In this document: in pieces, positions 50,670 to 61,600 of the stretch
How the letters are laid out: each line of letters begins with the position of its first letter
Position numbering within the stretch: position 1 is the stretch's first letter
DNA from: Choanephora cucurbitarum
Taxonomy: Eukaryota; Mucoromycota; Mucoromycetes; Mucorales; Choanephoraceae
Assembly (NCBI GenBank): GCA_025331435.1
Contig: JAIWNI010000007.1
Coordinates: 124,001-188,000 of the forward strand
Length of the DNA stretch: 64,000 bases
Direction: 5' to 3'
Made by a program: the position numbers and the translations under genes
Notes under the pieces: generated by a model
Databases searched by the model: none
Seen by the model: the letters and a program-made list of their open reading frames with translations, nothing else
What the model was told of the DNA's origin: nothing

Positions 50670-52289
50670 TTATTGAGATCTTGTAAGCCTGAGTCTATGT
50701 CTGCTCTCTGCTTTAAGAATAAATCCACCAAAAATGAAAGCAATAGTGGTGAATCCCAAAAAGGAAATGACATATCTTAGCTCAGTTCTAAAATGAAAGA
50801 CTTCACCACATTCAAACAGGATAATTCAAGTCGTTCTTTCTTTTTTTTTATTTTCAAAAAAGTAAGGGTAATCTATATGAATCTCCTTCTATTCAAAATC
50901 AAAAGCTAATGTGAAGGCCTTTTTTGCATTGAATTTACCTGATCGTGGTGTGCCTTGTTTTCGTAAAGGAAAAGTCAGAATGAGAACAAATCAGCTTAAT
51001 TTGTTCTATACTACCTTTCGTTTTAAACCTTTCTTTTCTTGAGCTAAAGCTTCTTCCTTGTTTCGCCATAAATTAAGCCTATCACTAAAAGATGATTCCT
51101 TTTTCTATGTAAAAGGTTTTGTTTATTGATATGAATAAAAATCTAAATTTCCAGTTCGCTATCTGCTTACTTTGGGATCACGTTGCTTGATAGTGGAAGA
51201 GGATGTTTGTCGAGCATAACTGGGTGGTGCAGAAGGATCATGAGGTAGTCTATGACTGATCGTAGGTGTTGGTCCACGAGAACTTGATCGAGAAGAAGAT
51301 GAAGATTGAGAAGATATGTTTGAATTATATTTGTTTGGAGCCTATAGGTTTGTTCTTTTTAGTAAGGGAACTGTAGATCATTGTAAAATTCTTTTGTTTT
51401 ACCACAGATACATCTCTATTAGAAGCATTGCCTAATCCCTTTTCGTAGAGCTTAATACGAGCTGCCATAGGAATATAAGTGTCGCCTGGCTTCATTTGAT
51501 TTTTGATTTCCTCGATTGCATTAATAGTTGTAGTCGATTGGTAGCGAGGAAGTCGGGTGGTTGTTACTCGTTTCTATGATGATAATTCAAGAGATATCTT
51601 CTGTTAACAAGTAAGATAGACACAAAAGTGAGACTTACTGTAATGCCGCCTGAACGAGGTTTCAATGCATGCTTCTCTTCTTTAGCCACTTTCTTCTCAA
51701 AAGCTTTAGTAGATAACATATAACGAGGAAGACTAGATCTTTTATGTGTAGGATTAGGATCAGCAGGTAAATGAGAGTGCTGGGTTGGCTGTGATTTAGT
51801 TGTTTCAAGACTGTCTTTGCGATGAAGATTGTGTTTGGTATCAATGTGTTTCTTTTTAAGAGTATTAGTAGCAGTGGTAGTAGGTTTGGTTATTCTTGTT
51901 CTGTTGGTGGATAAGGTATTGTTTCTCTGAGCTATCGTCTTCTTACTGTTGTCGTCCACCTTATGGCTACTGACTGGTCGAGGACTGGCACTCTGTGTTG
52001 ATTTATTCAAGACAGGACTTTCTTTTGAAGGGCTTTGAACAGGTGATTCTCGCCAGGTACCCCTATCCTCGTTTTGTATTTCAAAACTAGCGTACTTGTC
52101 TGTCTCATGAACTTTGTATTCAGATTGAAGTGTGGTATTTGATCTTAAAGGGCTACTCTTTGTCGTATTGGTCATCTCACGAGGTGGACTTTCTGCCATG
52201 ATAGCTTTGAAACGCTCTGCATTTCTAGAGTGATAACGAAGTGGACTAGATGGTTTCTTTTCGTTTTGAGTGATAGGTGAAAGACTCAT
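50670..52289 (-). CDS. Tail-anchored, mostly disordered protein of unknown function
   Basis: I do not recognise the family. Six exons fit in phase: 52289-51639, 51573-51403, 51341-51171, 51104-51029, 50953-50939 and 50800-50670; 404 residues. The first half is Ser/Pro/Thr/Lys-rich and disordered, with repeated SSPLR/ESPV-like sites that could be phosphorylated by proline-directed kinases. Exon 2 encodes a folded-looking stretch (EEIKNQMKPGDTYIPMAARI, then KLYEKGLGN). Exon 3 is Ser-rich. Exon 4 has a charged helix (LNLWRNKEEALAQEKK). Exon 6 ends with one hydrophobic segment (YVISFLGFTTIAFIFGGFIL) and a short basic tail, so the protein is likely anchored in a membrane by its C-terminus. Exon 5 is only 15 bases, and the exon 4 donor (GTTTAA) is weak, so the last joins are less certain. 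Confidence 0.6.
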
Positions 52290-53304
52290 TTTTTTTAGGT
52301 GAGGGGGGGTAAAGTTATCTTTATAAAGAAATCTACAGAACAGGAAAAAAATTTATTGGAAAAAAAATAATTTTAACAAAGAAAAAAAACAAGAACCATT
52401 CATGCGCGCCTGAAACGCAAATTCTTTTTTAGAAATTGGCTTGGAACACCTTATTTAAGCTGAATAGTATAAGGTTAAGCTCCACTAGTTAATATTGCTA
52501 GTTTATTGACAAACCCAACTAACGCTTGTTTGTTTTGGGTTCAAGAGATTAAACGCAAACAAAATAGATATGCTAAAATAGTCCCCTGTCAAGCAAAGGC
52601 AAATGTCGGTAAGCACATAAAAGAGAGGAAGTCGAGTCAAAATTAAAGCATTATGTGCTCTATTGTTTTTCAAAGAGGCTTTTTAATTCGTATGAGTGTG
52701 TGTGTGTGTGTGCAGACGCGTAGGTAACTAATTCTTCCTTGGGTTTCCTGAAAAATTATCAATGAAGAAACAATACATAACTGTGACATACAAGCTAAAC
52801 AATTTCTCTCTTTTTGAAACACTTGTCATTCAAGTCCTCTATCAAGTACAGGCTTATTGTTTTATCAAAGTCGCTTCTTTGTTCATTTGATAGGCTAAAC
52901 AATGAGTTTGTCTAAGTACATGTTAGCTCTTTGAATTGTAATTTGTGTGAATGAATACATATATACGTGTATATAGGTTGCCTCTCTTTCTCACTTTGGC
53001 ACATACTTTCTCTGCTTTTGCTGCTGTTTTTCTCTTGATTTATTATACATTCAAGATGAATAAAAACTGTTCAAAAGCATGAAAAAACTATTCTACACTT
53101 CGAGTGTTTAAAGGCAAAGAAAGACAGATTCATATCAAATCAGTCTATTCAGAGATGATTGCCTTCATGTGACTTAAGATTGGTGCCTGAAAAAGCAGCG
53201 AGGCAATTCTATTGGTTCCTTATTCTTATACTCTTCAATTTTTTTTCTCGAAAATTCAGTTTTCTTTTTTTTTTTATTATTGAACCCTCATCTCCATATT
53301 ACAC
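52290..53304. other. Intergenic with GT dinucleotide repeat
   Basis: The divergent upstream regions of the tail-anchored gene and the UPF0538 gene share this stretch. A (GT)8-9 run lies at 52696-52712. A polypyrimidine tract precedes the UPF0538 ATG at about 53240-53280. No gene was seen. Confidence 0.5.
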
Positions 53305-53955
53305 ATGTCCGAAGATCTCACCAATCTCGCTAAACCTAGCTCTGACGCCACTTTGACTATTCGTTGTATTAAAAATTTCGAATACCGTACCTGCAAAAAT
53401 CTCGTGCTTCAGCATGTCAATCTTGAAACTAGCACAGTGGGTGACTTAAAAAAGATGGTTTTAGAAAGTAGGTTTCGGTAAAGAATAAAAATAAAAAAAA
53501 GAGGCTTACTTTCTTCCAGAAATTCATACACAGTCTGGTTGGAAACCATATTTAAATGTTCAATTCGGTAAGCGCTGACAAAAAAAAGTATTTTAGTATT
53601 ATTTACCTTAACTGTCATTATTTGATTGTTATAAATAGACACACTTAAGGTTTACACAGTAGCTCATGGACACAAGGTAAAAGAGAACAGACTACAAGAG
53701 AGCATGATGATACAAACTGAGTTTATAAATAGACCATGAACTTAATTATCAATGTTGAAGACGATGACAAGCTTGTTTTAGCTGATGATTCCGCTGTTTT
53801 AGCATGGCAAGGCATTGGTACGACACCACTAAATACAAAATTAGGAAAGAGAGCACTAAATTATTCTGCATTTAGAAAACGAAACTGAGCTGTCCTTCTT
53901 CCATCTTGAAGACTACTTGGAATTCAAGAAACACCCAGATACTATGAAATGGTAG
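53305..53955 (+). CDS. UPF0538 (C2orf76-like) protein
   Basis: A small conserved eukaryotic protein of unknown role. Five short exons: 53305-53467, 53520-53567, 53639-53676, 53733-53817 and 53876-53955. The introns are 52-71 bases, all with GT-AG ends and consistent phase, and the product is 137 residues. No single exon is long enough to stand out. The match to the family is along the whole length: an early TLTIRCIKNFEYR strand, the VNLETSTVGDLKK segment, FDTLKVYTVAHGHKT, the VEDDDKLVLADDS motif, and the ending ENETELSFFHLEDYLEFKK before HP.TMKW. The order resembles a ubiquitin-like fold. Human C2orf76 has the same landmarks (SLEDDE..L, TEIAFF.EEDY). No localisation signal was seen. Confidence 0.82.
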
Positions 53956-54243
53956 CCAAAGAAAGAAAACTCATTATATCAACAAGCCCAAAATAAGAAA
54001 TTTTAGTCTGTTTAAACAAATAAAATCCTTTGTTATCTGCCTCTATTTTTTGTCCCATTTTGGTCTTTTAAGATTTTTTTTAGAAATCGACTCATCAATG
54101 TTACATTTCACCTCGTGTCAAATTTACAAAAAACTAAAAAAAATTACATATAAATACAAATGACAGTTTGGATCTTTTTCCTTAGTTCTTTACTTCATTT
54201 TACTTTCTTTTTTTTTAACACAACTCAATTCCTTTCCTTTATC

Positions 54244-55621
54244 ATGCACTTCACAACTTTAGCCTGCGCTGCCTTGGCAGTCATGTCTACAGCTTCTGCT
54301 GCTTCTCTTCGTACCATGAAGACATACACTGTCAGCTGTGACAAGACATACACTGTCGTCAACGGTGATACTGTAGGTGAATTAAAATTATGCACTCAAT
54401 TGATTCCTAAACTGTCTCTTTTCTTTTGCATAAATAGTGTAGTGTCATTGCTCAAGAATATGGTATTCTTACCAGCCAACTCAAGAAATGGAACCCTTCC
54501 AGTAAGTTCCCCAATGCATCTCCAAATTGATTTTCTTTGTTTACTTATCTTCTCTTTCTTTTAAGTCAACTCCAAGTGTTCCAACTTGTACATCGATCAA
54601 ATTCTTTGTTTGAGGTAAAATTGATTCAATTAAGGAAATTAATGTATTAAGTGCATTATTTACTAAACTTTCCACTTTTTTTTTCCAAAATAATAGTGAC
54701 CCTACCACTAGCTCCTCAACTGTTCCTGTTTCTTCTACCTGTTCTGCCGGTTCTTACGGTTTGGGTGAAGGTAACGGTTACGCTGGTTACTGTTGTAAGA
54801 ACCAAGCTGATTGTTTGGATGACTGTATCAAGGGCGTCTGTAACGGTCCCAAGGCTCCTTCCTCTGGTTCCGGTTCTTCTGGTTCCGGTTCCTCTGGCTC
54901 CTCTGGCTCCTCTGGCTCCTCTGGCTCCTCTGGCTCCTCTGGCAAATGTGTTGCTGGTGTCGCCGGCTTAGGCAAGGGTAACGGTTACGCTGGTTACTGT
55001 TGTAAGAACCAAGCTGATTGTTTGGATGACTGTGTCAAGGGTGCCTGTGTTGGTCCCAAGGCTCCTTCCTCTGGCTCCGGTTCTTCTGGTTCCGGCGACT
55101 CTGACGACGGTAGCGGTTCTGGTAGCGGTTCTGGTACCTCCTCTACCGGTAAGGTTGTCCAAATCAGTTCTAGCAAGGACTTCTGTCTCTTCTTGCCTTC
55201 TTCTCCCGGTAACAAGGCCGAAAACGGTGGTAAGATCGACATTGATGCCATTGCTGACTCTGAAAAATCTGCTGTTGCTTTCTGTACCAAGCCTAATGTC
55301 AATGCTCCTAATGCCGGTCTCTTCCCTCAAGGTTTCATCACTTCTGCCAAGTACCAAACCAAGTCTGATGAAGGTTTTGTTCAAATCCGTGGTAAGATCG
55401 ATATCTCTAAGTACAGCTTGAGCCCTAAGGATGACGGTGGACAATACGATAACCACGGTGCTGGTTCTCCTCCTAACTCTAGCTGTGCCGGTTACCGTTA
55501 CTATGTCAGCTTGGTTGAACCCAGCTCTGGTGATTTCTGTATTCGTTGTTGTAGCACTTATGCCAACTGTAATGCTGGCCGTAGTGAATACGGTTGTAAC
55601 CGTGTCGTTCCTGAAATCTAA
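54244..55621 (+). CDS. Secreted LysM protein with two cysteine-rich repeats and a conserved C-terminal domain
   Basis: A probable cell-wall or secreted chitin-oligomer-binding protein. Four exons: 54244-54372, 54438-54501, 54566-54614 and 54697-55621 (introns 64-82 bases), giving 388 residues. A signal peptide covers 1-19 (cut after ASA). One LysM domain is assembled across exons 1-3: TYTVVNGDTCSVIAQEYG, then LKKWNP and CSNLYIDQILCL. Exon 4 has two near-identical Cys modules (NGYAGYCCKNQADCLDDC) separated by Gly/Ser linkers. The C-terminal ~180 residues form a domain with FCLFLP, AVAFCT, VQIRGKID, DDGGQYD and DFCIRCCSTYANC, found in secreted fungal proteins. LysM domains bind N-acetylglucosamine polymers. 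The coding region uses C-ending codons more than its neighbours, a sign of strong expression. Confidence 0.85.
54855..54945 (+). repeat. Ser-Gly linker repeat in the LysM gene
   Basis: Runs of tcctctggc/ggttcc encode repeated Gly-Ser-Ser units between the two cysteine modules. A second, shorter Gly/Ser/Asp linker follows near 55065-55140. The near-exact nine-base units suggest recent slippage and probable length variation between strains. Confidence 0.75.
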
Positions 55622-58423
55622 ACAAAAACCTATTTACTTAATGAAGAGATAGACAGCTTTATTACATAATTTTTCTTTTTTACCTTAATAAACAGTTCAT
55701 TAGATTTTTATAAAGTATGTCAATGTTAAGATTTTTTGGGTGAAACATAACATATTCTCGAGATATTAGATAAAACATAGCATGATGTTTTATGATAGGG
55801 CATTATTGGTCATTTCCTTCCTAAATATTTTTTTACCTAGTTCAATATTTATTTTTAGTGTGTTACTATTTTAATTTCTGCTTTTCTCATGAAGCTGAAA
55901 ACGGCAATGATCAACGCTGCTTCTATACTCAAATCGGTTACCCTTATTCTTTTCTATTTTAAGTCATACTGAATGCCCAAAAAGGACTAGATATTATGCA
56001 GTTTAGAAAGAGCAATGCTGTTAGATAAGTACCAGGTTTTACTTGAATCCATCTACATCTCCAGAAACTAAAACAGATTTGGACCTGGTTTAAATCCTTA
56101 TTAAATTCAATACAAAAAAAAATCTTTATCGAGTCTCATCACATCTGCAAACCTTTTGTCCGTATAATATGACCAATAGGATTCGAGGTTGGAACAAAAC
56201 TGCATTAACTTTAACAAAGATCTAAACAAGCTGTTATCGAAACGCCCTCATTTCTTATTCGATTCAGTCTTTCCAAACCTCTTGAGATGTACACATTCAT
56301 TATAGTACCAATCTTTTGATATAGATATTAATAAATAAATACTCTTGTAGTAAGTAGTTATTGCATTATGATTCCTTCTCCTCTCTTTGAAGATTTAATA
56401 AAGATACTAACAGTCTTAAGAAGTATTCAGACGGCCTTTATTATTGATGTCATTTGAATGACATGCATAGACTTGAATTTGAGAAGATCGGGCTCTCGAG
56501 AACACGAAGAAAGAGAGATTGAATTAGTTGAGCTTCTTTGAGATTATAAACACACCCTCTGCAGATAAAGCAAAGAGTAAGTAGATTAAAATTGGCATAA
56601 GAATTAAGAAAATACAAGGTGCTGGTATACTATCGCGCTGAAGGAAAATAATGATACAAGTTTATCGGGTACGATATTAATGACTATCGCTGTCAAGAGA
56701 TGGCTTGTGAATTTAGAGCAGAGTATATTGAATATTAAGAAGGAGAAAGATTAGAATAAGGAAGGAGTGAAGACTTAAACACAAATGTACAGCAATTAAA
56801 GATAACTCGATCAGTAACTCCATAACACAGTCAACTCGCTAACTGACTGGTAGAAGAAAGAAGAATATGTAAAAAGGCGCACTGATAGAGAAGATAGTGT
56901 TGACATTGTTGAGAAGACGAGAGAATGGCAGATAGACATGATGAGAAAGCAAAACCATGAAACAAATAATCATGGTCATAAAAAGAGCTTGCTTCAGAAC
57001 AATGACACTCGTTACTCAAAGGAATTTTTTGATGGAGGGAAACTGCAATAGTCAGTGAAACGTATGACTAAACTAGAGAGGGTGCCGAATCAATTGTTAC
57101 CCCAAGTTAATGAGGCTATAAGGTGCTTCCGTTTCTAGAATAACATTTTTTTCTAATGTTATTTTGAAGTTTAAATTTTATTTTTCCTACTGAAAAAGAA
57201 GAAGGTTATGGGCTTTTCAGAAGTAATTGGATCTTTTGGAAGCACAAACTGTATTAGTATTATAAAAAGACTAGCCAATGAAACACTTGGTATCTAGCTG
57301 AATACATGCTTGCTATCTGATGAGATAAACGTTCAAACAAAGAAGCAAGACACAATATTTTCGGGTTGTAAAAAGTTAAATGTAGCCGCCAACTTAATCT
57401 ATGCTCATGTATTCCTTGCTAAGGATTCGGCACAAAGTAACTAGAGAAGAAAAGATAAGGAAGCAGCCCTTTTGATTAATGGATCTTTCTTTACTTTCTT
57501 CCTAACTCAAAAAGTAATAGAAAGCCTGTTTTTTTAACTCACGCCGCCAGCTACTTTCTTTAATTGATCCTACCGAGTCAAAGTAGCACATAGTCATCAG
57601 TAACATAATGCGATGCAAAAATGTTAGCTAGAACTGAAAGAAGCAATGCTTTGCTATTTAGATCTATTTGTTCTTTGATCATGAGATTCAGGTAAATATA
57701 AAGTAATAGAGCATATAATAAAGTATTAAAATGGGAATACAGTCTTTAATTGAGCGAAGATGGCTGACTATGTCTCTGTTAGCACCACCCATAATCCTTT
57801 CTACCTTTCTTTTTGTAGCAATGTCTCACTTAGATGACTATGGCATATTTTTAGTGTAGTACTTCTTATTCTAAAACGCCAATAGACAGCAGTGTTTTGA
57901 AAAGCTTCACACACATGAGAAATGTATATTTTTGAATCACAATCGGCACATATTATTCCTAGCAATGCTTGTGAATTGGATATTCAAATTGCATAGCAAT
58001 CATCTTTACTTGAAGCTCTTCAAACTTCGTTAGCTTTTCGAAATTCAAGCTGATGAGGCATACAAAAGATTTGAAATCAAAACAGTCGATGCTACTGCAA
58101 TTCTGCGCAACAGTCTGTGAGCCAATCAAAAGCAAGTTCTAGCATGTTTTCTGTCTTTTCCAAAATCCTCATGATAGTCTTGATATAGTATAACGGTGCT
58201 TTTTACGTCTTTTTCAAAGCCATACCTCTTCCAAAAAAAAAAGATTTGATGCAACAAAAAAGAAAGAAAGGGAAGACAGGCAAAACTCTTTAAAGACTTT
58301 AACAGTGGATTCATTACAAATGAAATTAACAAGCACCTCAAAGATTGGAAGACATTAAAGCAAATGAAAACTTGTTTTTTGAAGGTCTTTATGTAGTTCG
58401 TACTTTAATGTGGTCTTTTATAC
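55622..58423. other. Gene-poor interval before the retrotransposon
   Basis: The first ~100 bases are the LysM gene 3' UTR (AATAAA-like at about 55685). No other gene or element could be supported in this 2.8 kb. Confidence 0.45.
58419..58423. repeat. Target-site duplication, left copy (tatac)
   Basis: Matches the five bases immediately after the other LTR (63387-63391). This is the length usually left by Ty3/gypsy integrases. Confidence 0.9.
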
Positions 58424-58588
58424 TGTTGTATTTATCTCGAATATATGAATCTGAACTAGAAAAGTTAACGAGACAAATATAGGCCTGTTTATTAGGTGAA
58501 GAGAAAAAGTGTTAAACACGATAAAAAACTCTTTATAATATGATCGGACTTCTAAGTGCAAATAGAATTGGATGTGGTAAATACCACA
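58424..58588 (-). repeat. 3' LTR of the chromovirus
   Basis: 165 bases. In the element's direction it starts TGTGGT and ends ACAACA. An AATAAA poly-A signal (minus strand, 58488-58493) would serve transcript ending. Identical by eye to the other LTR. Confidence 0.95.
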
Positions 58589-58601
58589 TTACCCCCCACC
58601 A
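58589..58601 (-). promoter_or_regulatory. Polypurine tract for plus-strand priming
   Basis: On the minus strand the sequence GGTGGGGGGTAA directly abuts the 3' LTR, the place and composition expected for the second-strand primer of an LTR retrotransposon. Confidence 0.75.
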
Positions 58602-58629
58602 GTCTTTTGGTAGTGTTTTAGAGTAGCGT

Positions 58630-61600
58630 TTATCTAGATCTGGGCTTCTGTGCTTTGATCTCTTTTGATATCGCTCTTTTTCTCTTGTTAGGGATGCTAT
58701 TTTGAGAAGTGCCGTTTTCTGTGTATTTTCTTGGTCTTCCTCTTTGACCTGTCTTTTTCTTGACAACTGTGTTTGCTTTGACTTTTGGTTCTGCATTGCT
58801 CCAATATTCTTGGATAATGCCTTGCGAATAAAAGTCCTTTGAAGCAACCCATTGGTTGTATGATTCATCCATATTGAGCCATTTCACAAAATAACTATAT
58901 TTGTTTGTGTCTGGGTCTAAATAGTGGTTCAAGATAGCTTCCACTTCTTTGGTACTGTTGGGGTCTAAAACATGGTCGCTCACCACTGGTTTTAGTTGCG
59001 AGATTGTAACGCTGTTTGGCAGTATTTCACCCGTTGTGTCTCTTAAGACGTACGTTCCATTCTGCGTCTTTCTGATGACTGTGTATGGTCCTTCGTATAC
59101 GGGATCCATCTTTGCTCTGAAGTTTGGATGTACCTTCAGACGCACCAGGCTGTTTACTGGTATGTCTCCATGGGCATGTGTTCTGTCGAACTTCTCCTTT
59201 TGAGCTTTGATAGCTTGCTTGGTCTTTTCCTGTATGGCTGGAAACAGTACCTCTTGTAGATCCTTGATCCTTTGAGTAACCTGTTCTGCAGTCAAGTTGG
59301 ACGTCTGACCTGTTTCTTCTTCATAATTTTTGAAGTCATTCAACCTTCTTCCAAACATGATGTTAAAAGGTGCAGTGCCCAATCTTTTTGAGACTTTGTT
59401 ATTGATTGAAAGTTGCACAGAGTAAATGAATAGGTCCCATTCGGCTGATACTCCTTCGACAACTTTCTTGATAACGTTCATGGCTGTGCCTACAGTTCTT
59501 TCAGCTGCGCCATTGGATTGAGGATAGTAAGGGGTGATTAATCTGTGATCAAATCCTGCCTTAGCTTTGAACCTTTGCATGACTTGATTCGCAAACTCTT
59601 TGCCATTGTCTGATTGCAATATTCTGGGAATACCAAAATCGCAAAATACTGGGATTAAGGCTTGTACCACAGCTTCTGCTGTCTTGTTTGGTATCGGTCT
59701 CAATATTACAAAGCGAGTGCATATGTCAATCATGACTAACATGTATCTGTTGTTTCTTTCTGTCATAGGTAGTGGTCCTGCCAAGTCTATAGCCCAGTGA
59801 TCCCCTGGTAGGGATGAATGGACCGGCTTGTGTGGATTGTAACCTGTCTTAACAATATTGAACTTTTGGCACTGAGCGCATTTCTTTGCTATCATGAGTG
59901 CTTGCTCCATTAATTTCGGCCAATGCATACCATTATTGTGTACTGCCTTAACCATTGCTTCTGCTCCAAAATGACCAAATAAATGAGCTTTTTCTAATAT
60001 GTCTAATCTTTCTGCCTCAGTTGGAGGTTCGATCATATTATCTTTAAGGTAATCTGCGCTAGCTCCTCTAGCTACCTTGTCATTATTTGTGGATGCATAG
60101 CATGTGGAGTGCGTCTTGTCCTTATTACCCTCCCCTAGATCTTTTCTCACTGAGAAAAGGCGTGACAAGGCATCTGGTAAGACATTGTCCATACCTGGTA
60201 AATGGACTACGGTAAAGTCATAATTCAGAATAGTTTCTAGCCAGTTTGTTAACATGGCGTTTAACTCTTTCTGTGTGTGAATGAAAACCAAAGCTTTATG
60301 GTCTGTGTGTAGCGTAAAATGACGCCCCCATAAGTATGTATGGAATTTCTGCAATGCAAAGACTATTGCTAAAAGTTCACGTTTGGTTGTGCCATAATTG
60401 CGCTCTGACTTAGTCAATGCCCTGGCCATGAAACCTATGTAGTGCAACTTTTTGGAGGGAACTGCCTCCTGATAAAGTACTGCGCCAATGCCCACGTCTG
60501 AGGCGTCTGTGGCGACTTGGAATGGCAAGTCCAAGTTTGGAGGTTGCAAGATGGGTGCATGTATCAATGCCTGCTTAAGCTTATGGAAGGCTACGTCATG
60601 TGCACTTGTCCATGCTGAGCCTAACGGACCTGGATGATTGCGCAAGCCATCTAGGGGTGCTGTCAACACTGCTATTTTTGGGACATAATCTCTGAAATAA
60701 TTGACTAATCCCAGGAATCTCTGAATGTCTTTACCAGTGCGCGGTGTGGGCCACTGCATAGTGTTGGTAACCTTACGGGGGTCTAAATATGACTGTCCAT
60801 TTGTAGAAATGCAGAAACCCAACAGATAGATTGTTTGTTGTGCAAAATGGCATTTTTGAGGATTTAAGATCAATTTTACCCTTGTGAGCTCATCGATGAC
60901 GCTCTGTACATGTTTGATGTGATCAGTCAAGTTCTTGCTATAAATAACAATATCGTCGACAAATGTGGAGACATAGTTTCTGAACGGTTCAACCGAGAAA
61001 AGCTTAGACATGACCCTCTGAAATTTCGATGAAATAGGTTTCAATCCGAATGGACATCCTCTGAACATGTACTGCTTGCCATCCACGGATGTAAAGGCAG
61101 TCTTATGTTGATGTGGTGGATATATCGGGAAACGGTGGAAGGCATTTTTCAAATCCAAGGTGGTGAATACATTTGCACCCTGCAATTTCTTGAAAATGTC
61201 ATTGATCCTGGGTAGAGGGAAGCGGTCTTCTTTGAGATACTTATTGATGTGTCTGGGGTCTAAACAAGGTCGTTTGTCCGTATAATTTCCTTGTGTGTCC
61301 TCTTGGATGATTCCCTCACTCAACCACTTCTCGACGGTCTCCTGCACCTTGGGTTTCAGTTTGTCAGCAATTGGATATTGCGATTTATAACCTTCAGCTG
61401 AGTCTGGAGTGTCTAAATAAATGACTGCGTCTGGATGAGTGCAAAATGAACCTGGAGGTAGAGCCTCATTTGCTGCGATATGTCCTTGTATGCTTTGCAT
61501 AAAATGTTCCATCTCAGTAGGTGTTCCAAATGGATCTGCATTTGGCTCCACTACATCTTTGAGAGGATTTTCTGTGACCCCTTTAATAGGTGGATCCCAT

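Noticed and set aside
54787..55456. Long minus- and plus-strand shadow frames over the LysM gene
   Set aside because: They arise from the repetitive Gly-Ser codons and C-ending codon use of the real gene in another frame.
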